From the NCBI GenBank assembly GCA_014218235.1, contig CM024753.1, positions 178,102,348 to 178,166,347 on the forward strand: 64,000 bases of DNA, in the 5' to 3' direction. The DNA is from Colocasia esculenta (lineage: Eukaryota > Streptophyta > Magnoliopsida > Alismatales > Araceae). A program made the position numbers and the translations under genes. Under the pieces are notes generated by a model. It saw only the letters and a list, made by a program, of their open reading frames with translations, searched no databases and had not been told where the DNA came from. Below, piece after piece: positions 54,749 through 64,000 of the stretch; the first letter of the stretch is position 1; each line of letters starts with the position of its first letter.

Positions 54749-55645
54749 CTAAGAAATAAATCTCCTAATGAACTGAAGTCTGCCAATTAGCCCTCTAACT
54801 TCCTTAATGTTCCTAGGAGGAGGCATGTCAATTATTGCTTTGGCCTTATTGGGGTCATTCTCAATTCCCCGCTTGCTAACTATGAACCCGAGCAACTTCC
54901 CTGAGGAAACTCCGAAGATGCACTTTTTGGGGTTCATTTTGAGCTTGTGTTCTCTAGACCATTGGAGAACTGCCCGGAGGACCTCAGCATGGCCATGTCG
55001 AGTCCTAGACTTAACTAAGACATCATCAACATAGACTTCCATGTGCACATGCTTCATGTCGTGAAAAATCGCCATCATTGCCCTTTGATAAGTTGCACTC
55101 GCATTCTTCAATTCAAAGGGCATCACGAAATAACAATAAGTCCCCCAAGGCATTGTGATAGAAGTTTTCTCCTGGTCTTCCTCCGCTAGACGGATCTGGT
55201 TATATCAAGAGAAACCATCCATGAATGACAACATCTCGAAACCGGCAGTATTGTCCACTAGGACATCTATGTGGGGAAGAGGAAAATTGTCCTTTGGGCA
55301 AGCATAATTAAGGTCACGAAAATCTTTGCAGATCCTAACCTTACCGTCCTTCTTCATCACAGGGACGATATTAGCTACCCATTGCGGATAAAGCATAACC
55401 CTAATGAACTTGGCTCGGTGCAACTTGTCAACCTCCTCTTTGATCTTGAGTGCAAGGTTGGGATGTAGCCTCTTCAGTTTTTGTTTGACAGCTTTTGCGT
55501 CGGCTTTTAAGAACAACCGATGCTCGACCACAGAGGTGTCGAGCCCTGACATGTCCTCGTAGGACCAGGAAAAACCATTGGAAAATTCTTTGAGGATAGC
55601 TATAATAGCTACTTCTTCTTCTACACTCAAGTTGGCACTAATCAA
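54749..55645 (-). pseudogene. Tat-C reverse transcriptase
   Basis: A single reading frame with in-frame stops after FMDGFS at 55205 and after RFIS at 54749, both likely base substitutions. Motifs: MKKDGKVRICKDFRDLN, PLPHIDVLVD, MPFELKNASATYQRAMM, catalytic YVDDVLVKS and LLGFIVSKRGIE. It shares most positions with the RT of Tat-E but is clearly diverged from it, so the two are different families within one lineage. Confidence 0.9.
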
Positions 55646-55647
55646 AA

Positions 55648-57396
55648 CTAGTCTCGGAGATTCTTCGGTGCCAGGTTGACCTCTTTGGTTGGCTCATCCA
55701 CAGCCATGGTTGGCTCGTCAAACCTCTTCGTGCCATCCACATAGGAGCTCACTGGGTCCTCTTCTTCCGACCCAAGATCTCCCAGCTCATTTTTCTCATC
55801 AAAATCTAGCAGATAGACTCCTAAGCCGTCATATACAAAATCACCTTCTTCAAAATCTGCCTCTACAAGGGCAGGCTCCTCAAGAAAATCCGGGACTTGA
55901 CTCAACTTAAGACACCTCTCAGCCAAGGCCATAACATAACGGGCAAGAACTTGCCTACCCTTCTCTTTGCAAATGTGTGGCTGAGAGGAACCAGACTCTT
56001 CTAAACCTAGACCTGACTCAAGACTTGATTCTAAGCCTAAATCTAAACTAGAATCTAAACCCCTATGTACAGGACTATGTACAATGGAAATGCCCCTAGG
56101 GGGGCGGGAATGAGAATTTAAGCTGGAAAGCATCAGCCCCTGGCCGATCGGAAGAGAGTCCACAGAGGAAGGGTGTTCGAGGGAGACCTCACATTCCCAC
56201 CTTTCAAAATTGCATTTTTTTTTTTGGAGTCAAGGCTCAGAACCATGAGTTGTTGACTCAAGGATGCCCCGACTGGCCAGGTGAGGAATGGAGGAAGGAC
56301 AGCTTGAGAAAGGAAGGAGAAAGAAGTGGGTGGAGAATCGTGTGCCGAGCACACCTCGGTTGAGGGGGAAGATGAAGAAGATGGGGACGGAGATAGAAGG
56401 TTAGAATCAAAGAGCGAGAGAAGTCCAAAGTCCTCGCAGACTTCCTCAATTTTGGCAGCTTCTTCTTCTTCTTCGCTCTCGGAGTCGGACAACTCCTCCA
56501 CCATGGGCTCTCGAGTTCCCGGCTGGAGGGGCCCCTGAATGAAATGCTCCTTCAGGGTCCAAGTAAGAGGTTCATAAGGTATGAATGGGTCCTGATGAAT
56601 TGGGTCCGGGTGAAAACCTAGACCAGCCCTAGCCAACAACCTCTTGACTTGGACACTACTGATAGGACCCTGCTTGTTCCTACCCAATCCTCGGCCATGA
56701 ATATAGCCGATCTTAGCCATCACCTCCCAACCTTTCCCTTGGGGACACATGGTGGTCTCATATTCTTCATCCAAGAGAGGAGGTTGGTTCAAATCAAGGG
56801 GAGAGGGGAGATCAAAGATGGACATGACAGGCTTCTTCCCCATGTGTGGAATGAACAAGTGTGGCATCTGCTCCGAGGTGATAGAGTTGAGAGTTTCCAC
56901 GGTAAGAATGCTCTTGATTTTGATAACCCGCCCATTGAATGGAAATTTGAAGCATTGATGGGGTGGTGGAAGGGACCCCTAGAGTTTGTTCCAGCCAAGG
57001 ACGACCAAGAATGGCCTTATAGGCTGGATCGACGTCCAAAACTAGAAACTCGGATGTCATGGTGACGGGTCCAATCTCCAGTTGGAGAGCAATTTTACCT
57101 TTGGCAACCCTCTTGGTGTTGTCATAAGCAGCAATGGTGGATCAGATTTTTTCCAGATTGTCCTCCCCCAAACCCAATTGTTTAAGGGTTTTCATCGGAC
57201 AAACATTAATGGATGCCCTGGTGTCGATGAGAGTGGAATCTACCGAAACCTCGTTGAGGGTGATGGTGAGGCACAGAGGAAGGGAGCGACACTCGGGAGC
57301 AGTAAGGTCTTTGTCCGAGAAGGAGATGGAGGGTCCTTGGGTGATGGAGAGGATGGCATTGGTCACCCCGCTGGGAGGAAGGTCGTCATTGACCAT
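55648..57396 (-). pseudogene. Tat-C protease, G-patch and linker
   Basis: The protease active site reads LIDTRASINVCP at about 57211-57231: the Gly of the invariant DTG is replaced by Arg, a change explained by one C-to-T transition on the + strand. ILGRPWLEQ follows at about 57000 and then, after a shift, the G-patch KGWEVMAKIGYIHGRGLG at about 56715. A long Ser/Glu-rich linker ends with RFDEPTMAVDEPTKEVNL at 55660-55710. At least three frameshifts are present. Confidence 0.82.
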
Positions 57397-59520
57397 GATT
57401 TTCTGAAGGAATTGGAGGAGGGTGGACTGATGGGACGGCGATCTCCAATGAATTCTAAGATAGACACCCTCGTAGGAGTCTTATCTAAATGTTGTAGAAT
57501 ATCATATTCGGTGCCGGCAGGTGGTGGAGGTCCATTATCCTCCTCATCTTGAGATGGCCATGCGGGAGGAGGAATGATCCGGTTCCAGAACGTGACATGA
57601 ACGTCCTCCTGGGACCTAGGGAGAATGAGCTGGAGAGGCTTGGTGCTATGGGTGGATGACTCATAGGAAGGGGAAATGGGAATGGAAGGATAGGCATCCT
57701 GAGGAGGGGTCGGACAAGCACTAAGGGTCGCTCTTCTAGGATGGCGTCTACGGTGGTGGAGGGCTGCTGGGACTCTACAGAGGAACATGGGTACCATTCC
57801 TCAAAACCTTCCACCCCCCATTGTTGCTCTCTCCTCATGACTCGGGGTTCCGAATGTGTCATGGTATTGACCTTTTCCTGGGACCTAGAGGAGGAGGGAT
57901 TGCTGTTTTGGTGGTTGGGGAGAGGGTTTTGCACAATACCAAGATACCTTTTGGTATACCTAGACTTGGCTGTGGAAACCTTGACGTCCTCCCAATTAAT
58001 CCTACCTTGGTCGTTCATGTCATACACCCAGTCTCGGAAGATGAAGCAATTATGGAGTTCATGACCGAGAGACCTATGGTAGGGACAGTACTTTAAAGTA
58101 TCGGCCCTCGGATTGACACTCTCCTTTTGTGGTGGGGGTCGAATAGTGTCACAAGACATGAGGGCAAAGAATATGTCCTAGAGGGATTCGGGGAGGGCAG
58201 GATAATGAGACCTCCTTAGATCGGGATGAGTATAGCCCGAAGGAGGAGGACAACAGAGTAAGGCCTAGAAGGGTGTGATGGGAATTGATGAGGATTGGAG
58301 GGCTTGTTGGGAAGCCTCAACGGCTGATTGCAAGCGCTGACGGACTCATTGATGGTCACCCCCTCTGTGGTAGGTGCCGTGGGAGCCTTGTGTCCCTTGG
58401 ACTTCCCTTCGTAGAATGGCAGAAGAAAGGAGTCCTTGATTTGATTTTGGACCACCCTAGCTCGGTTTTAAAGATGTGCGAAGGTGGGGAACTCACTTAG
58501 CATCAATATAGAATGGAGCAAAGGGGTGGTGTTGGTGACTATCATTGTTATGGCTTGGGACTCTGGGATGGGGATGTCGGCCCTTGAAGCCATGGATCTC
58601 CATCGGTTGGCAAATGTGACAAAGTCTTCATCCGGCCTCATCTTTTCCACCACCAAGTCGGGAAGTGTAGGGACTTGAGTGGCCATGTATGAAAAATGGG
58701 AGATGAAATGTTCGGAAACAATGTCGAAGTTAACAAGATCTGATGTGGGTAAAGAGGTAAACCATCTCAAAGCCTCCCCTTCTAACGATTGTTGGAAGAG
58801 GTGGACTAAGAAGACACGATCGTATAGCCACCGATGGGAATCCATGGTGAAGCCGGAAAGATGGAATTGGGGGTCGGTGGTCCCATCATACTTGCGGTAT
58901 TTCGGGACCTTGAAACTCAGAGGAAAGTAGGCATTGGGGAGGTTGCAGTAGTTTTGGAGGGAATGAGGCTTGAAGAGGGACAAGGACTCAGTTAAGCGTC
59001 TCCTAACAAGACCCTCCATCTCTAATCAGGAGATGGATTCGGCTTGAGCGGGGGGTGTAGGTTGGACATAGGGTGGATAGATAGAGGAAGGAGTTGGAAT
59101 GGGAGTAGGTGTAGGAGTGGGAGGAGGAATAGGAGTGGAGATGGGGACCCAGGATGGGGTGACCGGCCTAGGAGCGGGCCTGAATGAAGTAGCATGGAAA
59201 GTAGATGGAGATGGAGATGGAGAGTAAGGAGAGGCCATCACCCGGACGGTATGCTTGGAAAGCATGGAAATAATGTCATCGAGTGAATAGCGGGACATGA
59301 GTTTTGAGAATTCGGGGTCTTCTTGAACTTCTTGGACATACATGGGATTGACCCTCAAACTAACACTCTCCTCATTATCAGCTTGAGAAGAGGATTGGAC
59401 TGGCTCTTCGGGCTGCAAGTTAGCATTGACCATTCCGACAAATTCAACATGAATTATCTTCGTACTCAAAAGCCGGATTGTTAGTCATGTTAACAGAATT
59501 CAACCAAGAGTCCATTAGTA
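57397..59520 (-). pseudogene. Tat-C gag
   Basis: A start at about 59490 (MTNNPAFEYE) is followed closely by a shift. The first domain has VNPMYVQEVQEDPEFSKLM, and a Pro/Thr-rich linker follows. The capsid domain (59019-58468) carries FQQSLEGEALRWFTSLP and EKMRPDEDFVTFANRWR. In-frame stops occur at about 59024 and 58468, then a frameshift at about 58200. The knuckle is CPYHRSLGHELHNC (C-x2-H-x4-H-x4-C). The downstream reading to 57397 is Pro/Ser-rich and contains YDILQHLDKTPTRVSILEFI, shared with Tat-E. Confidence 0.85.
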
Positions 59521-60190
59521 ACACAACCTACTGATTTTAAGGTGGTTAAGTTGATTAATTACACTGTTATGAGGAGAAATATAGATTTCTACCGAACAAT
59601 GTTATCAAACAACGTCCCCAAATTATTTGGATGTTGTAGTTGTGTGTTAATTAGACTTGTAAGGGCCGGTTCTCTCGATCTTCACTCAAACCCGGGTGAA
59701 TAGGCAGACTAAATGGGAAGGTGAAAGGTCCTCCTACCCCGTATTGTGAGGGAATGCACGAAATTTAGGGACTTATGGAGTTCTCCTTGAAGCCAACCCG
59801 ATTTACCCGAGAGGGAATCCCCGAGTAAAAGGTTGTGAATCAAGGAGGGGCTATCCTAAAATGTGTGGGGAGGCTAGAACAAGAGAGAAATAAGGACCCC
59901 CCGTGATTGAGGACCGTTAGAGAACAGATAGGAAGCAAATAGAAGGAAAAATCAATCAAAACAGTCCAAAAACATGCTTCTGGGAAATAAACGGCAAGCG
60001 TATGGACGTTCAGTTCTTCAGAAACAATTAGACGGCATGATCGATAGATGCTGACTAGAAGTAAACGACAGCAGCTGTTGACGCTGAAAAGAAATGAACG
60101 ACAAGAAATATGGACGTTTACCTGGGCAGATGGCGAGATCTGTTGATGTCTACCTGTGTGTAGACTGAAAACCATGGCAGTAGTGTTTGT
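59521..60190 (-). other. Tat-C leader
   Basis: Untranslated region between the primer site and gag. It carries a dyad cluster at 59985-60125. No coding frame is credible. Confidence 0.65.
59985..60125. repeat. Tat-C dyad cluster in leader
   Basis: Four units can be read on the - strand: TAAACGTCC / TGTCGTTCA, TCAGCGTCA / TGTCGTTTA and TCAGCATCT / TGCCGTCTA (8-nt spacers) and TGAACGTCC / TGCCGTTTA (7-nt spacer). Confidence 0.65.
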
Positions 60191-60206
60191 CCCACCGTGA
60201 TCGCCA
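60191..60206 (-). other. Tat-C primer binding site (tRNA-Arg-like)
   Basis: TGGCGATCACGGTGGG on the - strand, 9 nt downstream of the 5' LTR end. It resembles the complement of the 3' end of plant tRNA-Arg (T-arm CCCACC, discriminator G). Arginine tRNA priming and a short gap after the LTR are recorded for Ogre/Tat elements. Confidence 0.65.
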
Positions 60207-60215
60207 AAGCGGAGC

Positions 60216-61469
60216 TGTGGATGCTCTGTTCTGCGCCCCCGCGAGCACTTGCTGTCTCAGAGGTTCCCGAACGTTGCCGCTCCCTCGTTGATGTGGGTGG
60301 TTGCTGGTTGACTTCTTTGACCCCAGTTTGACCAAGTTGACCAAAGAGAGAAAGAAGAAAACCAAAAAGGTAATGAGCAGGATGTGATCGCCAGGGCCTT
60401 ACCTGTGCCCAAGGAGGTACTATGATCGCGCCGGTGACGTGCCTCGCGCTGTGGTAGACGATGGGATCCCAACTTTCCTCTCTTCGGCCGGCCAAAGAGA
60501 AGAAGATCCACGGTCTTGCTTGGGTGTTCCTGCCACAAAGAAAATACTCTATTAGACCTAGATGTAGTGTAGTAAAGGTCCAAAATGAAAAAAGAAGGCC
60601 TAAAAGGAGAGCCCCATACTGGTTGCGGACTTGAGAAGAGGGGTGGCCAAGTGCTATGACCACCCTTCTTCCCTCCATTTTTGGTTTGGAAAACCCCTTT
60701 TAGGAGTGTAGGAAGGTGCCCAATGTGCCCAGGATGTGTGTGGGTGTGTGTGTAACATGTAAAGCTAAAGAGAGAGGAAAGTGAAAGAGAGGAAGAGGAG
60801 GGAGATGATCCTCATTGCAGTGGTTGGCAGCAGCATTGGTGGGCTCCTCCAGCTTGGGGTGAAGCCTCCTAGATGCTCCAGATGTTGAGAGAAAGAGGGA
60901 GAACAAGAGTGGAAGCTAGGGTGCACTTTCTCTCTCTTCTCTCAAGGAAACAAAGCTTGGGCGTCCAACATCTCCTCCCCTCACTTAGAAGGCCAAGGAG
61001 TGACCTATATAGGCAGTGGGGTCGGAGCTTGGAAGCCTTGGATGCTCAAGTGTGAAGAAACACACTTAAACATGTGGCAATCCATGTGTTAAGGCTTGAA
61101 CCAATGAGAGGGGGCCATGTAGGACATTTACTGGGTCAAGGGGGTGCCAAGGTGGCCCATTTGCCCGTTGGGAACGGCCCCATGCGTTGCATGGCCGAAG
61201 AGAGGGCGTTTAGTGGGCTGGAATCTCGGACAGTTGCGTAGACCAGGTAAACCAGGTTAACATCCAACGATGCCGCCGCCAACCCCATGCAAACATTAAC
61301 ACCTGTGGACGCCAATAAGAATAGACGTCTAGGGTGTGTGCTGCCAACCAGAGGTCAGCGGCAGTCGATGTTGCCGTCTACATGGAATCCGAGGCAAGTC
61401 AACAAGAGGTCAAACCAGACCTTATTGGGCCATGAACCACGCGGAGATGGGCCAAATCTCGCATCTACA
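60216..61469 (-). mobile_element. Tat-C 5' LTR (right copy, 1254 bp)
   Basis: Pairs with 7082-8336. It ends ATCTACA at 61469, followed by ATTAC and then the continuation of the Tek integrase frame. A TATA-like CCTATATAGG is at 61014-61023. Confidence 0.93.
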
Positions 61470-61813
61470 ATTACCCCCGCAGTATTCTACTATACACAAT
61501 GTGTTCCACGTGTCTATGCTAAGGAAATATGTGTATGACCCATCTCATGTGATAAGCTATGACGATATAGTTCTGCATAAGGATATGACCTATGAAGAGA
61601 AGCCAGTCAGAATACTAGAGAAGAAGATACAACAATTGCAGAATTGACCTATATCCATGGTGAAGATACTCTTGAACAATCATGGAATTGAAGAAGCCAC
61701 ATGGGAATCCGAAGCGACAATGAGACGAAACTATCCGGATCTATTCAGTAAGTCATTCTTTCTCTTACGATCATATGAATTTTTGGACCAAATTCTTTTT
61801 AAGAGGGGGAGGA
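61470..61813 (+). pseudogene. Chromovirus pol, chromodomain end (right fragment)
   Basis: The reading resumes at 61474 in the phase left at 7080, with PPQYSTIHNVFHVSMLRKYV and then a C-terminal chromodomain-like stretch (VRILEKKIQQLQ, PISMVKILLNNHGIEEATWE, MRRNYPDLF). These are characteristic of Del/Tekay chromoviruses, where the domain is thought to steer integration to heterochromatin. One in-frame TGA lies at 61645-61647. A polypurine tract, AAGAGGGGGAGGA at 61801-61813, ends the internal region. Confidence 0.92.
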
Positions 61814-62297
61814 TGTAGCAACTCAATTTTAAATTAACAAAATATAATTTAATTAAATAAAATTGTAAATAAATTGAAACCCATTAAGTAAAAACAAGAG
61901 ATGGGCTTCCCTAAATGGTCCATGCAAGAGTTATTAGGCTACAAAGCTAAAGCCAATGCTGTATGGGAGATAATTAGGTCTAATTTCATATCTAAATTAT
62001 TAATAAATTAAAAAGGGATAAGATAATCACTATTTTGGCTCATAAATATCCTAAAAAGAGTCCAAATCCTATCCTCACCTAGTGGCCACGGATTTAGAGT
62101 CCTCTCAAGCCAAAAAGAAGGATAAATGCTAGGAAAAGGTAAGATAATTATGGGAATTTTGGAGTTGGAAGAGAGGAAAGAGTTTTATGTGTTTTGGTAA
62201 CCTTAAACATACAAATACACCTCTATTTCGTACGTAGCCGACCCTATTGACCTTCTGGAGCTTGAAGGACAAGCAGAAGAGGCTTTTGGACAAGGAG
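61814..62297 (+). mobile_element. Tek 3' LTR, interrupted
   Basis: Begins TGTAGCAACTCAATTTT directly after the polypurine tract and is A/T-rich for about 400 bp. It is broken at 62297 by the TGTAACACCCC start of the right-end LTR. The candidate target duplication on the left is AGGAG at 62293-62297; its partner lies outside the window. Confidence 0.75.
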
Positions 62298-62402
62298 TGT
62301 AACACCCCGGCCCCCTTGGGCCCTTGGCCCCGTCCTCTGGGTCGCGGCAGGGCGACTGTCGCGACGTGGTTCCGATCGCGTCGGTGTCTGGTTCTGCTTC
62401 AT

Positions 62403-62755
62403 ATTGCGACAGGGGGTATGTCACCTTCTTGAATGCGACATACCCTATGTCGCCTTCTGGTTTGATGGATTGCGACAGGGGGTGTGTCGCCTTCTTGAAG
62501 GCGACATGGCCAATGTCGCCTTCCCATCGCGTCGCCCCAGACGCAGTCTGATAGACATGACAGGCGTCCTTTGTGTCAGTACGGCTCTGGCGGTGTGGGG
62601 TGAACGCGACAAGATGGCTGTTGCCTTCACTTTTTCGAATTCCGAGATTTGACCGTTGTCAGTGGAATTGCGACAGGGGGTATGTCGCCTTCTTGAAGGC
62701 GACACACCCACTGTCGCCTTCTGGTTCCCAATGCGACACAAGGTGTGTCGCCTTC
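62403..62755. repeat. Eight 27-bp dyads in right-end LTR
   Basis: GCGACA and TGTCGC (or one-base variants) pair with exactly 7 nt between at 62406, 62435, 62472, 62501, 62606, 62670, 62699 and 62733 (start of GCGACA). Arms extend to GAAGGCGACA / TGTCGCCTTC in the best copies (62495-62523 and 62695-62721). Spacers vary: GGGGGTA, TACCCTA, GGGGGTG, TGGCCAA, AGATGGC, GGGGGTA, CACCCAC, CAAGGTG. Confidence 0.88.
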
Positions 62756-63280
62756 TCAGGATCCGGGCTTAAAGCCCGGGCGCCCAAGCCCTTTCCCCTC
62801 TCTCGCGCCTCTCCTTTCCCCCTCTCTTCCTCTCGCCCTCTCGGAGTTCCGGCGGTGTTGGGGGTGCCTCCCCCGTGTTGAGGCGGCCGTACTGAGGAGG
62901 GTGTCGCTCCGTTCGTGCAGGGGTCGCGTTCGTGCCGTGCGGTGCGAGGAGGAGACGTTTCTACCTACGAGAAGGCCCCAACGGGTTCGTTCTTCGCGTG
63001 GAGGTAGGGACTCTTGATCCTCTCGCCCTAAGCATGCTCCCCTTCCCCTGCAAAGCGTGTTTTCCTTGTGGTTTGGGGGTTGGGAGTGTGAGTTTCCATG
63101 CTCGTGTGAGTGAGGTTTTCCTCCGAGCGTAGAATCCATGTTCTTGGGTGTTTGAGGGTGGTTTGAATGCTTTACTAGCTTCCTAGCATGATAAGCATGC
63201 TCCCCTCTCTCGCCGTGTAGCGTTTCTCCCGTTTTGGGGAGGTTCCCGGAAGAAGAATCTCCGGAACCCCCGACTGGCCT

Positions 63281-63428
63281 GAATGCGACATACCCTGTGT
63301 CGCCTTCTGACTGGTAATGCGACAGGGGCTATGTCGCATTGAGAATGCGATAGGGGCTATGTCGCATTCAGAAGGCGACATGGCCTATGTCGCATTGAGA
63401 AGGTGACAGGCCCTATGTCGCCTTCTCA
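63281..63428. repeat. Five more 27-bp dyads in right-end LTR
   Basis: GCGACA / TGTCGC-type pairs with a 7-nt spacer start at 63285, 63319, 63347, 63375 and about 63405. Spacers: TACCCTG, GGGGCTA, GGGGCTA, TGGCCTA, GGCCCTA. The copies are about 30 bp apart, nearly tandem. Confidence 0.85.
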
Positions 63429-64000
63429 GTCCAGAGGCAGGTTGTGCTTCCGCCGCTTCTGTTTTCCGCTTTACTGTACCCGTGGCACCTGTGCTAGTTC
63501 CCTAGTACGGTCTCACACTAGTCGTTCGCCTGGTGCGCGGCACTTGAGGGCTTGTCCCGTACGAGAGGTTGTTACCGTTACCTGGGACCCCCGTCCTCGG
63601 GAGCCTGTTGAGGAAGTACTCCGGGCTACGAGTGTGCTCGAGTTGGCAGCCACCTAGGCGGACTCTAGAGCTGAGGGGAAAACAGTGGTTAGGACAGTGG
63701 CGTGTGAGTCGCTTGCAGAGCTCTCGTGGTTGGTCTGGGACGCCGAGGACAGTTTGGAGTTCTACCCGGCACAGCCCAGCCAATCCTTCTTCTCACTGCT
63801 TCGCTCCTTACGTCCCCAGAACCGTTTGGAGAGGTCAGGCGTGGGATCGTAGTCCGGCCAGACTACGGCGGTTACTGTTGTGTTCCTTGTGTCCTACCTC
63901 GCTCTGACGAGATGCGAGGGCCAGGACCTAGGTCGAGGATAAGATGTCTGTGGACGCACCTGACCGTTTGACTAGTGGTGGTGCTTTCCGTAGCTAGTGT

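Larger units (their letters stand above)
7082..61469 (-). mobile_element. Tat-C: Ty3/gypsy Tat-lineage retrotransposon with nested insertions
   Basis: Paired LTRs (7082-8336 and 60216-61469) share start TGTGGATGCTC and end ATCTACA when read on the + strand. They are flanked by ATTAT at 7077-7081 and ATTAC at 61470-61474, a 5-bp target duplication with one change. The polyprotein runs on the - strand from 59469 to 52368, so the right LTR is the 5' LTR. Two accessory genes run on the + strand between integrase and the 3' LTR. The dual RNase H and the tRNA-Arg-like primer site fit the Tat/Ogre group. The element is expanded to 54.4 kb by Tat-E, LTR-B, LTR-D and a Copia insertion. Confidence 0.9.
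62298..64000 (+). mobile_element. Right-end LTR (partial), same family as left-end LTR
   Basis: Starts TGTAACACCCCGGCC and continues past the window edge. The U3-like part (62340-63430) carries many 27-bp dyads, with a C/T-rich stretch at 62785-62850. The part at 63520-63800 (ACTTGAGGGCTTGTCC, GTTACCTGGGAC, GGACTCTAGAGCTGAGGGG) is homologous to the inverted left LTR at 3320-3610. No coding region was seen. Because of the Met primer site of the left relative I expect a gypsy element of the chromovirus or a similar group, but this is unproven. Confidence 0.75.

Noticed and set aside
60191..60206. A tRNA gene fragment
   Set aside because: Only the complement of a tRNA 3' end is present next to an LTR. 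There is no anticodon or D arm; it is a primer binding site.
62403..62755. Bacterial-type repetitive palindromes or a CRISPR array
   Set aside because: Repeats have variable 7-nt centres and irregular distances and lie in a retrotransposon LTR. They are better described as dispersed dyads.

Overview
This is nuclear DNA of a flowering plant, taken from repeat-rich and probably heterochromatic sequence. No ordinary host gene, tRNA, rRNA or prokaryotic feature is visible. Nearly the whole window is a nest of LTR retrotransposons, most of them decayed. The species cannot be named from the sequence.

Layout, outermost first. (0) A Del/Tekay-type chromovirus ('Tek', + strand) is split in two: 5013-7081 (RT, RNase H, remnant integrase) and 61470-62297 (chromodomain tail, polypurine tract, start of the 3' LTR). 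(1) Inserted in Tek, exactly in codon phase, is a Ty3/gypsy Tat-lineage element on the - strand ('Tat-C', 7082-61469). It has LTRs of about 1.25 kb, ATTAC/ATTAT target duplications and a tRNA-Arg-like primer site. (2) Inside Tat-C lies a second Tat element on the + strand ('Tat-E', 16591-46660). It lacks a 5' LTR; its 3' LTR is called LTR-B. A solo copy of LTR-B (10291-11051) and a 3.6 kb solo LTR from another family (LTR-D, 12915-16503) sit in a duplicated piece of Tat-C. (3) LTR-B of Tat-E is interrupted by a young Sirevirus-like Copia element on the - strand (33283-46261; LTRs nearly identical, AATAG target duplication). (4) Both window ends are parts of two related elements pointing outward, with LTRs at 2186-4935 (- strand) and 62298-64000 (+ strand).

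Both Tat elements share one plan: gag - protease/G-patch - RT - RNase H - archaeal-type RNase H - integrase on one strand, then two intron-containing accessory genes on the opposite strand, then polypurine tract and 3' LTR. The LTR-proximal gene (accessory gene A) encodes a PMD/DUF7745-like protein with a WHPxTHTF motif. The second is a plant mobile domain (PMD) gene with seven exons and a coiled-coil C-terminus. Because the genes are antisense to the genomic RNA, their introns are not removed when the element replicates.

The least expected signal is a set of interrupted palindromes scattered only through non-coding parts (LTRs, leaders, accessory introns, 3' regions). Tat-E, LTR-B and the right-end LTR carry a 27-bp dyad (arms GAAGGCGACA and TGTCGCCTTC, 7-nt variable spacer). 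Tat-C and LTR-D carry a different 25-26 bp dyad (half-site about TTRACGKCM, inverted, 7-8 nt spacer). The Copia LTRs carry tandem arrays of a third CpG word (TCGTTRCG). Together with the accessory proteins this resembles, as a hypothesis only, an element-specific recognition or anti-silencing system like VANC and its motifs in VANDAL transposons. Nearly every coding region has frameshifts or stops, so these copies are mostly relics.
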